Shown here: positions 7,426 through 15,450 of the stretch, one piece after another | How the letters are laid out: each line of letters begins with the position of its first letter | How positions within the stretch are numbered: position 1 is the stretch's first letter | Source: JADLDB01 sp040755835 | Lineage (GTDB): Bacteria > Myxococcota > Myxococcia > Myxococcales > Myxococcaceae | NCBI GenBank assembly: GCA_040755835.1 | Contig: JBFMAB010000025.1 | Coordinates: 171,373-235,372, forward strand | DNA: 64,000 bases | Direction: 5' to 3' | The notes under the pieces: model-generated | Told to the model about the DNA's origin: nothing | Databases searched by the model: none | Seen by the model: only the letters and a program-made list of their open reading frames with translations | Program-made: the position numbers and the translations under genes

Positions 7426-9261
7426 TCACGGGCTGGTGATGGACATCGTCACGCTGTAGGTGCCGTTGGACTGGCCGTACCCGTTCAGGTTGAGGACGTA
7501 GGTGGTGTTGGCGGTGGTGTTGAACGAGAAGGTCTCGGTGGCGTTGTCGAGGAAGTCGTCGGCGTAGCCGACCTCCCGGCCGCGGCGGTACGCGCCGATG
7601 GCGACGTCGCGGGCGCTGGTGGCCGACACCGTCACCCGCGCGCCGTTGCCCTGCAGCACGTAGTACTTGTTCTGGCCCTTGAAGTTGTACCCGACGCGGC
7701 CATCGAGCGAAGCGCCCTGGTTGAACGGCAGTGACGCGACGTTCACGTACATGGCCCGAAGCGCCGCGTCGCCGTCACCCCAGGGCGTGGTGATGGCGCC
7801 GATGGAGTAGTGCGCCGCGAGCGCGTCGACGCCGGCGGCGTTCACCCCGCTGGCCGCCTTGAGCCCGGTGATGAAGCTGGCGACGGTGGTGAAGGCGTCG
7901 GTGGTGCGGTGCTCGCCGGTGAAGGCGTCGGCGATGGGGCCGAGGCCGAGCGCCTGCCCGTCGAAGCTCTCGTTGGTGGAGTCCCACAGGTCGTAGACGA
8001 AGCGCATGACGCTGGACTCGGAGAAGGCGCCGGGGTTGGGGTCGTCGGTGGGGGTGGTGTCCGTCTCCACGTCGAAGCCCCAGCCATCGAGGCGGCCCTG
8101 GCTGAAGTAGGTGTCCACGTAGAGCGGGTCGCCGGTGAGGATACCCGACGCGGCGTCGCCCCAGCCCTCGGCGAAGGCGTCGCGCGGGTCGAGGACGTCG
8201 CCGGTGGTGTGTTCACCGCCAAGGCTGTCGGAGCGCGACGCGTTGGCTTCGAAGAAGTGGGCCCACTCGTGGACGATGACGTGGTTGTCATACTCGTCGG
8301 TGTCCACGCCGTCCTTGCCGACGATGTAGATTTGGTTGTCCGAAATGTCGAAGTACGAGGTGCCGAGGAAGCCGTTGGCGACGGTGCCGTTGACGTCGGT
8401 CGTGTTCTTCGGGCTCCAGTTCACCTTGAGCGTCGGGAAGGTGAGCACCGGCCGCGCGGTGAGGAAGGCCTGCGTGGCGGTGTACATGGAGTCGAGGATG
8501 GCGAAAGGTGCAGCGGTGCGTTTTCCGGCGTCGTAGCTGGAGCCGGTCCACCCGTGCGTGGCGTGCAGGTCCAGCGTGCCCCCGCCCATCGGCACGTTCG
8601 CGGCGATGGCCCACACCGCGCCGCGGGCGGTGTTGTCCTGCACCTGGATGGCGGGCGCCGCGGTGCGCGCCACGGCCTGCACGGTGAGGGCGCCGGTGCC
8701 CATGGACGTGAAGGTGAGGGAGTACGCGCCGTCGGCGGCGGTGTTGGTGGTGGCCAGTACGGTGGTGCCTTCGAGGATGCGCACCTCGCCGTTGCGCACC
8801 GGCCGCTGCGAGGCGCGCCGGAAGTCGAGGGTGCCGGTGTCGGTGGAGAAGCTGTAGGTGGCGGGGACGAAGTCGTAGGTGACGTGGCCGGAGACGGTGA
8901 AGGTGCCGGCCATCATCGTGCTGCCGCCGCCGCCCGTGCCGCCGCCCGTGCCGCCGCCGGAGCCGCCGCCCGTGCCACCACCGCTGCCGGCACCGGAGCC
9001 GCCGCCCGTCCCGCCGCCGGTGCCGCCGCCCGTGGCGACGCAGGCGTTGGTGACACAGCTGGAGCCGGAGCCACAGGCGCTGCAGAGGGCGCCACCGCTG
9101 CCGCAGGCGAGGTCCTCGGTGCCGGCGGAGCATTCACCGGTGGGGGTGCAGCACCCGGTGCACGTGGAGGCGTTGCAGACATTGGACGGTGAGCCACACG
9201 CCGCGACGAAAGCGAGCGCCGCACCGAGGGCTGGGAGGACGAGGGTGGGCCGGAACGTCAC
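7426..9261 (-). CDS. Secreted zinc metalloprotease lipoprotein (HEWAH)
   Basis: From GTG 9261 the protein has a signal peptide ending in lipobox VAAC, a Cys-rich segment with four CxxC-like pairs, a long GGGTGGG linker, a beta-sandwich (carboxypeptidase-regulatory-like: GEVRILEGTTVLATT), and a catalytic region with HVIVHEWAHFFEA. HEWAH fits the zinc HExxH motif. A GWGDAASGI segment about 35 residues later may supply the third ligand. The C-terminus resembles a pre-peptidase beta-domain. It is probably a cell-surface protease. The frame stays open to 9342, but the signal peptide supports the shorter start. Confidence 0.75.
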   Translation of the reverse strand: MTFRPTLVLPALGAALAFVAACGSPSNVCNASTCTGCCTPTGECSAGTEDLACGSGGALCSACGSGSSCVTNACVATGGGTGGGTGGGSGAGSGGGTGGGSGGGTGGGTGGGGSTMMAGTFTVSGHVTYDFVPATYSFSTDTGTLDFRRASQRPVRNGEVRILEGTTVLATTNTAADGAYSLTFTSMGTGALTVQAVARTAAPAIQVQDNTARGAVWAIAANVPMGGGTLDLHATHGWTGSSYDAGKRTAAPFAILDSMYTATQAFLTARPVLTFPTLKVNWSPKNTTDVNGTVANGFLGTSYFDISDNQIYIVGKDGVDTDEYDNHVIVHEWAHFFEANASRSDSLGGEHTTGDVLDPRDAFAEGWGDAASGILTGDPLYVDTYFSQGRLDGWGFDVETDTTPTDDPNPGAFSESSVMRFVYDLWDSTNESFDGQALGLGPIADAFTGEHRTTDAFTTVASFITGLKAASGVNAAGVDALAAHYSIGAITTPWGDGDAALRAMYVNVASLPFNQGASLDGRVGYNFKGQNKYYVLQGNGARVTVSATSARDVAIGAYRRGREVGYADDFLDNATETFSFNTTANTTYVLNLNGYGQSNGTYSVTMSITSP

Positions 9262-9362
9262 GGCGGAGTGACAGAGCACACCCGGCGGGCGCCCCACAAG
9301 CCCACGCCGGGGACGAAGGACGATGGAACTCTCAAACACCAACGCGCCGCAGCTGGGTGCAG

Positions 9363-9797
9363 CTACGTCATCACCAGCAGGTGGACGGTGGCGATGGCGA
9401 CGGGCTTCGTCTCGTCTTCCTGCCAGGCGGTGGCGTGGGCGGTGACGATGCGGCGGCCCTGCTTGACGATGCGGGCGCGGACGAAGACGTCCTGGGGCTT
9501 CGCGCTGCGGAGGTAATCGATGGTGAGGGTGATGGTCTTCGGCAGCACGGCGCTCTCGGCGCGAAAGAGGACCTCGAACTGGCAGGCGGCCTCGAGGAGG
9601 GCGCCGAGCGCTCCGCCGTGGAGCGCGGGCAGCGTGGGGTTGCCCACGAGGTGCTCGGCGTAGGCCATGCGGCCGGTGAGTTCGCCGTTGGTGCGCTCGA
9701 CGCAGACGCCGAGGAAGCGCAGGTACGGGACGGCCTCGACGAGCGGGGCCCAGTCGCCGGAGGCGCGCGCGTCGCGGATGCGCTGGAGGACGTTCAC
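9363..9797 (-). CDS. PaaI-family hotdog thioesterase
   Basis: The 144-residue hotdog-fold protein carries PALHGGALGALLEAAC, the HGG turn and catalytic helix of PaaI-type acyl-CoA thioesterases, followed by TLTIDYLRSAKPQDVFVRA. It probably hydrolyses acyl- or aryl-CoA in the cytoplasm. Its ATG overlaps the stop of the upstream thioesterase by 4 nt, so the two are coupled and may form a hetero-oligomer. The first ~35 residues extend beyond the core. Confidence 0.85.
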   Translation of the reverse strand: MNVLQRIRDARASGDWAPLVEAVPYLRFLGVCVERTNGELTGRMAYAEHLVGNPTLPALHGGALGALLEAACQFEVLFRAESAVLPKTITLTIDYLRSAKPQDVFVRARIVKQGRRIVTAHATAWQEDETKPVAIATVHLLVMT

Positions 9798-10276
9798 GGC
9801 GCGGCGGCTCCCGCCTTGATGTCCTTCTCGGTGACGGCGCGGCCCCGGGTGGACAGGGCGAAGGTGGCGTTGCCGACGGCGATGGGCTTTTCAGGGTCGT
9901 CGTGGAAGGCGACGGCGCGGACGAAGCCGACGTTGTGGGTGGTGCGGAAGCACTCGGCGCGGGCGAAGACGTCGCGGCCGGGCGTGGCGGGCAGGAGGTA
10001 GTCGATGCGGAGGTCGAGGGTGGCGATGGGCACGGGCGTCTGCAGCTTGAAGTAGACGGCGGCGCCGCAGGCGGCGTCGATGAGGGTGGTGATGACGCCT
10101 CCGTGCAGCACGCCGGTCTCGGGGTTGCCGACGAAGCGGGCGTCGTACGGCAGCTTCAGGGTGGCGACGGCGGGCGAGGTGGACGCCTGCGTCACGCACA
10201 GGCCGAGGGCCCGGTTGTGGGGGACGAAGTCGCGGAAGGCGGCGTTGAGGCTCTCCAGGTCCAGCTCTTGCGACAT
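9794..10276 (-). CDS. PaaI-family hotdog thioesterase (upstream paralogue)
   Basis: ATG at 10276 with GGGGAGG upstream gives 160 residues; the longer frame to 10312 lacks a ribosome site. GVLHGGVITTLIDAACGAA is the catalytic helix, with LDLRIDYLLPATPGRDVFA as the following strands. It resembles the downstream protein throughout, so the pair looks like a tandem duplication. The substrate is unknown. Confidence 0.87.
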   Translation of the reverse strand: MSQELDLESLNAAFRDFVPHNRALGLCVTQASTSPAVATLKLPYDARFVGNPETGVLHGGVITTLIDAACGAAVYFKLQTPVPIATLDLRIDYLLPATPGRDVFARAECFRTTHNVGFVRAVAFHDDPEKPIAVGNATFALSTRGRAVTEKDIKAGAAAP

Positions 10277-10351
10277 GGGCGCCTCCCCACCACAGCGCCG
10301 CCGCGCGGGCAAGCGTGACGCCGGACGGTGCGTGCGCTACCAACGCGCCGC

Positions 10352-10801
10352 ATGGCCGACGAGCGCGCACGAGATGAAGTCCGCCGCATCCTCCGGTTCG
10401 CCAACGGCGACCCTGGGCGGGCGTTCGACGTGGTGGAGAAGCAGATGTCGGTGCTGGTGCTGCGCACGCAGGTGCTGTTGTCGCTGTCGGGCATTGTGGT
10501 GACGGTGACGGGCTTCTCGGGGCGCACCATCGCGCAGACGAGCGAGCTGGCGCGGCTGCTCATCGCGACGGGCATCGTGGTGGTGCTGTGCAGCGCGGCG
10601 GTCGCCATCGTGGGGGTGTTGCGGCTGCGCTGGCTGACCCAGGAGCTGAGCGACGAGATGGACGAGACGCTGTTGCGCATGCTGGCGCTGCGCGACTCGA
10701 AGACGAGGTTTCTGACGGCGGCGCTGGGGCTCTTCGTGCTGGGGTTCGCCTGCTACGTGGTGGCCATCGCGATGATGCTGGTGGCGACGAAGCCGGTGTG
10801 A
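10352..10801 (+). CDS. Small membrane protein with three spans
   Basis: ATG at 10352 gives 149 residues: a basic/acidic cytoplasmic start, three hydrophobic spans (about residues 35-60, 65-95 and 120-145) and a short charged loop. No catalytic motif was seen. The gene diverges from the thioesterase pair. A TACCAA box lies 8 nt upstream and there is no Shine-Dalgarno. Function unknown. Confidence 0.7.
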   Translation: MADERARDEVRRILRFANGDPGRAFDVVEKQMSVLVLRTQVLLSLSGIVVTVTGFSGRTIAQTSELARLLIATGIVVVLCSAAVAIVGVLRLRWLTQELSDEMDETLLRMLALRDSKTRFLTAALGLFVLGFACYVVAIAMMLVATKPV

Positions 10802-10820
10802 AGAGGCCCATGCAGGGAGC

Positions 10821-10841
10821 GGCCGGGGCCGGTGCCCGGCC
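10821..10841. terminator. GC hairpin between convergent genes
   Basis: GGCCGGG (10821-10827) pairs with CCCGGCC (10835-10841) around a 7-nt loop, midway between two convergent genes. There is no T-run, so intrinsic termination is uncertain. Confidence 0.3.
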
Positions 10842-10862
10842 TGCCAGGCACCGCTTCGCCCC

Positions 10863-11273
10863 TCAAAGCGACAGGTCGCCGCACGCCGAGGGAATCAGCA
10901 CGGCCTGTCCCTTCGCGGTGGCAGTGCACGAGGACGCCTCGACGGCCGCCTTGCACGCAGCCCAGTCGGTGACGCCGCCATCCGCCAGCCCGCCGCAGAC
11001 GAGAATCGCGTAGTAGTTCCGACAGTCGTTGAGCGAATCGTGCTCCGCGGTCGCGCTGTTCCTCGTGATGACGACCGTGGGCGCGCCGCCGTCCGCGCTG
11101 ACGCCGCACGCAGCGGCGCGGTCGCACAGGGCCGCGGTCGCGGTCGCGCAGCTCGCCGCCGCGCCACCGCCGCCACCGCCGCCACCGCCGCCACCGCCCG
11201 CGTCATTCGAGGGACTCTGAGCGCCGCACGCCAGCACGGTCGAAACGAGTACGACTCCCATGAGCTTCTTCAT
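10863..11273 (-). CDS. Small lipoprotein with polyglycine linker
   Basis: ATG at 11273 has AAGGAGG upstream. MKKLMGVVLVSTVLAC is a lipoprotein signal with lipobox VLAC, followed by a run of 12 Gly and a Cys-containing domain (six further Cys) with CDRAAACGVSADGG and CRNYYAILVCGG. The Cys pattern suggests disulphides outside the cytoplasm. It lies downstream of dinG on the same strand. Function unknown. The Gly run is a slippage-prone tract. Confidence 0.75.
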   Translation of the reverse strand: MKKLMGVVLVSTVLACGAQSPSNDAGGGGGGGGGGGGAAASCATATAALCDRAAACGVSADGGAPTVVITRNSATAEHDSLNDCRNYYAILVCGGLADGGVTDWAACKAAVEASSCTATAKGQAVLIPSACGDLSL

Positions 11274-11446
11274 TGGTGCCTCCTTCGGCCCGGCGGCCCC
11301 ATGCAAGCACGGGGCCCAGTCAACCGGCCGGAACCACAACCACGGCGCGCTCCCATACCAGGGCGCGCATGTCACAGGATGAATTCGATGCCAGTGTCAC
11401 CGCGCGGCGCGGTGGCGGCGGCGCTCACCACACCGGGGCCCCACCC

Positions 11447-13453
11447 TCAGGCCCCGCGCGTGCCCGGCGCGCCACCCTCCCCCCACCAGGCCTTCACCTC
11501 CTCCATCCGCCCCAGCCGCCGCGCCGGCGGCAAACTCTCCAGAAACGCCTTCCCATAGCGCTTCGTCACCACCCGTACGTCGCCGAGCGCCACCACGCCG
11601 CGGTCCGTCGCCGTGCGAATCAGCCGGCCGAAGCCCTGCCGCAGCGCGAGCGCGGCCTGCGGCACCTGGTAGTCATCAAAGGGGCTGCCGCCGCGCGCCT
11701 TCACCGCCTCCATCCGCGCCGCCTGCAGCGGCTCGCCCGGAGGCGCGAACGGCAACCGGTCGATGATGACCATCGACAGCGCCGCGCCCGGCACGTCCAC
11801 CCCTTCCCAGAACGACTGGCTCGCGAACAGCACCGACGGCGCCGCCACGAAGGCCTCGAGCAGCGCCCGCCGCGGCACGTCGCCCTGCTTCAACACCGGC
11901 ACATCGAGGTGCGGCGACACCAGCGCGTGCACCTCGTCGAGGTGCCGCAGGCTTGTGAACAGCACGAACGCCCGCCCACCGGTGAGGCGCACCAGCTGGT
12001 ACACCTCGCGCGCGAACTGCACCGTCCACCCCGGCTGCGACGGCTCCGGCAGGTGCCGCGGCACGTAGAGCGCCGCCTGCTTCGCGTAGTCGAACGGCGA
12101 GTCCACCTCCACCGCGTCCCACGCGCGGCCCACGAGTCCGAAGCGCGCCACCACGTAGTCGAAGCTCGGCGAGCGCCGCGAGGCCGCCTTCAACGTCGCC
12201 GAGGTGAACACCACGCTGTCCACCGAGTCGTAGAGGAAGGCCGACAGGGACTCCCCCACGTCGATGGGTGCCGCCCGCAGGCTGGTCGTGCGCCCGCGCG
12301 TCTCCAGCCAGTACACCTGCGACGGGTCGTCCGCGCGCAGCACCGCGTCCAGCGCCGCCGCCGACTCCAGCGCGCGCCGGTGCAGCCCGCCGAGGTCCGC
12401 GTCGTCCGCCGGGCACAGGGCGCCCAGCGCCCCGAGCGTCTCCAGCACCGCCGTCGCCTGCGGCCGCGCGCCCGCCAGGGTGTCCGGCAACAGCCGCACG
12501 TCGCGCGCCGCCTCGCCCTCGCCCACCGCGGCGGCCAGGCAGGCGTGCACCTGCGTGAAGAAGGCGTCGCTGCGCGTCCGGAGCGCCAGCCCCAGCGCCG
12601 TCAACGTCCCACACCGGGGGTCGATGGGCGGGACCGCCTTCAGCGCGTCCTGCGACAGCGTGAAGAGCCGCGCGCTCGACGCCGACTGGCCGAAGAACTC
12701 GGTGGCCACGTCCTCCAGCGCGTGTGCCTCGTCGAACACCACCGCGTCGTACGCCGGCAGCACGCCCAGCTCGCGCTCACCGCCCTTCTGCCGCAGCGCG
12801 AGGTCCGCGAAGAAGAGCGCGTGGTTCACCACCACCACCTGGCACGCCTCGGCCTCGCGCCGCGCGCGCGTCACGAAGCACGCGTCGTAGTGGGCGCACT
12901 TCGTGCCCAGACACGAGTCGCTCGTCGTCGACACCTGCGACCACGGTCCCCACGCGTCCGGCAGCTGCGTCTCCCCGCGGTCGCCCGTCTGCGTCGAGTA
13001 CGCCCAGTCGCGAAAGCCTTCCCAGTGACGCGCGTCCTCGGGCGTCGTGAAGAGCGGGCTCTTTTCGAAGGCCTCGAAGCGCTGCGCGCACAGGTAGTTC
13101 GCCCGCCCCTTCAGCAGCGCCGCGCGGAAGCGCAGCCCCACCGTGTCACGCAAGAGCGGAATGTCCTTCAGGAAGACCTGTTCCTGCAGCGTGCGCGTCG
13201 CCGTCGAGACGATGACGCGCTTCTTCGACAGCACCGCCGGCACCAGGTACGCCAGCGTCTTGCCGGTGCCCGTCCCGGCTTCCACCAGCAGGAAGCGCTT
13301 GTCGTCGAGCGCCCGCGCCACCGCCCGCGCCATTTCGAGCTGCGCCGGCCGGTGCTCGTAGCCCGCCAGGACGCCCGACAGCGCGCCGCCCGGCCCCAGC
13401 ACCCCGTCCACCGTCAGGCCGGCGTCGTCTTCGTCGTCGTGCGGCAACGTCAC
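11447..13453 (-). CDS. dinG: DinG/YoaA-type ATP-dependent DNA helicase
   Basis: The 668-residue superfamily-2 helicase of the XPD/DinG class unwinds DNA 5'-3', including R-loops and D-loops. Walker A AGTGTGKT is at residues 59-66 and the DEAH box is in VVFDEAHALEDVA. Four Cys of the expected iron-sulphur domain lie between: YLCAQRF, SCLGTKC and DACFV. Motifs V-VI are SQSFWEGVDVPG and RQGFGRLIR. GTG at 13453 overlaps the upstream gene's stop (GTGA), so the two are coupled. It ends ~170 nt before a lipoprotein gene. Confidence 0.92.
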   Translation of the reverse strand: MTLPHDDEDDAGLTVDGVLGPGGALSGVLAGYEHRPAQLEMARAVARALDDKRFLLVEAGTGTGKTLAYLVPAVLSKKRVIVSTATRTLQEQVFLKDIPLLRDTVGLRFRAALLKGRANYLCAQRFEAFEKSPLFTTPEDARHWEGFRDWAYSTQTGDRGETQLPDAWGPWSQVSTTSDSCLGTKCAHYDACFVTRARREAEACQVVVVNHALFFADLALRQKGGERELGVLPAYDAVVFDEAHALEDVATEFFGQSASSARLFTLSQDALKAVPPIDPRCGTLTALGLALRTRSDAFFTQVHACLAAAVGEGEAARDVRLLPDTLAGARPQATAVLETLGALGALCPADDADLGGLHRRALESAAALDAVLRADDPSQVYWLETRGRTTSLRAAPIDVGESLSAFLYDSVDSVVFTSATLKAASRRSPSFDYVVARFGLVGRAWDAVEVDSPFDYAKQAALYVPRHLPEPSQPGWTVQFAREVYQLVRLTGGRAFVLFTSLRHLDEVHALVSPHLDVPVLKQGDVPRRALLEAFVAAPSVLFASQSFWEGVDVPGAALSMVIIDRLPFAPPGEPLQAARMEAVKARGGSPFDDYQVPQAALALRQGFGRLIRTATDRGVVALGDVRVVTKRYGKAFLESLPPARRLGRMEEVKAWWGEGGAPGTRGA

Positions 13454-14253
13454 GGCGTCTGCGTGAGGAGGACCCGCACGAAGAAGCCGACGGCCGCCAG
13501 GAAGAGCAGCACCACCGCGCCGGCGAGCACGAGTTTCATCCGGTTGTTGTCGCCCTCGCCGCTCCGCGGCCGGTACGTCATCGGCGCCGCCGCGACGCGC
13601 AGCACGTCCGCGCGGCCCTTCTCGGCGATGGGGTCGTTCGGCTCCACCGCGAGCCGCAGGCGGTACAGCCGGCCGAGCGCCGTCAGCGCGTCTTCCCGCT
13701 GGGCCCGCGCGCGCAGGGCCTCGTGGCTCGCCTCGGTGCCCCAGTCGCGCAAGAGCGCCACCCACGCTTCGCGCAGCCACGGCGGCGGCGCGACGTGCGC
13801 CTCCTGGAAGGCGTCGAAGCGCACGCCGCACTGCGCGCATGACGGGCTGCCGTCGCGCACCGCGAGGCACTTCGGGCAGTGGCCTTCGGGCACCTCGAAG
13901 GGGTTGCCGTCGGCGGACCGCGCCGCGCGCTCCACCGCCTCCACCGTCGCGGTGCGCAGCATCACCACGTTGCTCGCACCGGGAGAGGACGCCAGCGAGA
14001 CGCGCGCCGGCGGCGGAGGGCGGACCGGCACCGGCGGGGCCGCCCGCTCGAGCGCCAGGCCCGGCCCCACCGGCGCATCTCCCGCAACCTCGGGCGCTGC
14101 GGTCGAGGCGTCTGGCGGACGGGCGCCGATCGCGGGCGCTTCCACCCGCGTCTCCACGCCGCAGCGCGCGCACGTCACGTACAGGACACCGCCGTCGACG
14201 CGAAAAGGCCCGAACGCCGCGAGCCGCTCGCACTGTGGACAGAGGACCTTCAC
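13450..14253 (-). CDS. Zinc-ribbon protein with C-terminal membrane anchor
   Basis: The 267-residue protein starts at GTG 14253 with an MJ0042-like zinc ribbon (LCPQC...CARCG). A Pro-rich linker leads to a second ribbon (CPKCLAV...CAQCG), a helical region, and a single C-terminal span (LVLAGAVVLLFLAAVGFFV). It is probably tail-anchored with its ribbons in the cytoplasm. It has no Shine-Dalgarno but a TAACGT box 8 nt upstream, and overlaps dinG by 4 nt. The partner and function are unknown; helicase coupling suggests only shared expression. Confidence 0.75.
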   Translation of the reverse strand: MKVLCPQCERLAAFGPFRVDGGVLYVTCARCGVETRVEAPAIGARPPDASTAAPEVAGDAPVGPGLALERAAPPVPVRPPPPARVSLASSPGASNVVMLRTATVEAVERAARSADGNPFEVPEGHCPKCLAVRDGSPSCAQCGVRFDAFQEAHVAPPPWLREAWVALLRDWGTEASHEALRARAQREDALTALGRLYRLRLAVEPNDPIAEKGRADVLRVAAAPMTYRPRSGEGDNNRMKLVLAGAVVLLFLAAVGFFVRVLLTQTP

Positions 14254-14261
14254 CGGAGCGC

Positions 14262-14267
14262 ACGTTA
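14262..14267 (-). promoter_or_regulatory. -10-like box (TAACGT) for a leaderless start
   Basis: TAACGT lies 8 nt before GTG 14253 with no Shine-Dalgarno between, like the other TAnnnT boxes here. It would drive the zinc-ribbon/dinG pair. Confidence 0.4.
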
Positions 14268-14402
14268 GCCCAACGGGCCGGGCGGGCCACCGCCGCGCGA
14301 GGCGCGTTTCCGTCGCGCGGGCTTCGCGAAACGCTGAATGGGCTGCCACACCCGTGACGTGAGACAAAGCGCCGTCGAGCCCTCCTGCAGCAGGGAGATG
14401 CG

Positions 14403-15392
14403 TCAGAAGGCAGCCTCGACACCGACCGTCAGGGCGACGTCGGTCGTCAGGCGCTGCGGCGCCGGCGGCGGCGCGGACTGCGGCGGCTGCGAGTCGAAGT
14501 TCACCACCAGCGCCGTGGCGAGCGACACGCTCTCCGTCAGCCGGGTGTTCAGCTTGGTCGTGTTGTTGATGAGGAGGCGGCCGGCGGCGGGCGCCAGCAC
14601 GAAGGGAATCGCTTCGAGCTCCTCGCTGAGGCGCACGTCCCTGGTGAGGTTCCACCGCATCGTCACCGCCGCGCGCGGCGCGAGGATGATGATGCCGTAG
14701 TCGCCGTCGATGGGGGCCTCGACGGGGAAGTACTGGAAGCGCGTCTCGAAGCCGCCGCGCATGGCGAGGTCGAGGCGCAGGTAGAACTTTTCGAGGTCAC
14801 CCTCCTTCCTGTTGAAGAAGGTGAGGCCCGTACCGGCCTCGCCGATGGAGCGCGACTCGATGTTCTTCATGTGGTCGAACTCGACGCCTCCCAGCGCGAA
14901 CAGACTCACCAGGCCCGCGCCGAAGGAGCGGTCACCGCGAATGGTGCCCAGAGCGCGCCTGGCCGTCACCGCCGAGCTCGAGTTGGACACGTTCGCCGCC
15001 GGGTTGGCGAGGCCGTAGGCGCCGCTCAGGCGAATTCCCAGCGCCCAGCTGTCCCATGTGCGGTCCGCCGCCGCGGTGCCGGTCAGCGTCAACGTCTGCG
15101 AGTTGCCCGTGATGAAGGTGAGCCCGGCGCCCACGCTGCCCGTCCACCGGTCCGCCTTCTTCTCCTCCTTCTTCTTCTCCGCGGCCGGGAGCGGCGCCAC
15201 CGCGTCGGCGATGCGCGCCGCCGCCTCCGCCGCCTTCTGCGCTGCAGCCGCCGCCTTCTCCGCCGCGACGGCCGCGCGCTCCTCGGCCGTCATCACCGGG
15301 GCCGCCTCCGTCGCCGGCGCCTCCACCGCCGGGGCCGCCTCGCCACCCGCCTGCGCCACCACCACTGCCAACGCCATACCCAGGAGCGTCAT
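14403..15392 (-). CDS. DUF481-like outer-membrane beta-barrel
   Basis: ATG at 15392 has GAGGAA upstream. A signal peptide (MTLLGMALAVVVAQAGGEAA) leads into an Ala/Glu/Lys coiled segment (about residues 30-85). A barrel with the DUF481 opening WTGSVGAGLTFITGNSQT follows and ends in Phe, as outer-membrane barrels do. The natural ligand is unknown. It follows the EF-hand membrane protein gene on the same strand, 58 nt away. Confidence 0.78.
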   Translation of the reverse strand: MTLLGMALAVVVAQAGGEAAPAVEAPATEAAPVMTAEERAAVAAEKAAAAAQKAAEAAARIADAVAPLPAAEKKKEEKKADRWTGSVGAGLTFITGNSQTLTLTGTAAADRTWDSWALGIRLSGAYGLANPAANVSNSSSAVTARRALGTIRGDRSFGAGLVSLFALGGVEFDHMKNIESRSIGEAGTGLTFFNRKEGDLEKFYLRLDLAMRGGFETRFQYFPVEAPIDGDYGIIILAPRAAVTMRWNLTRDVRLSEELEAIPFVLAPAAGRLLINNTTKLNTRLTESVSLATALVVNFDSQPPQSAPPPAPQRLTTDVALTVGVEAAF

Positions 15393-15450
15393 CGTCTGTT
15401 CCTCGTTGTTCGGACTGCGGTGTTGAAAACCGTCTCGTCTCTCCGCTGCG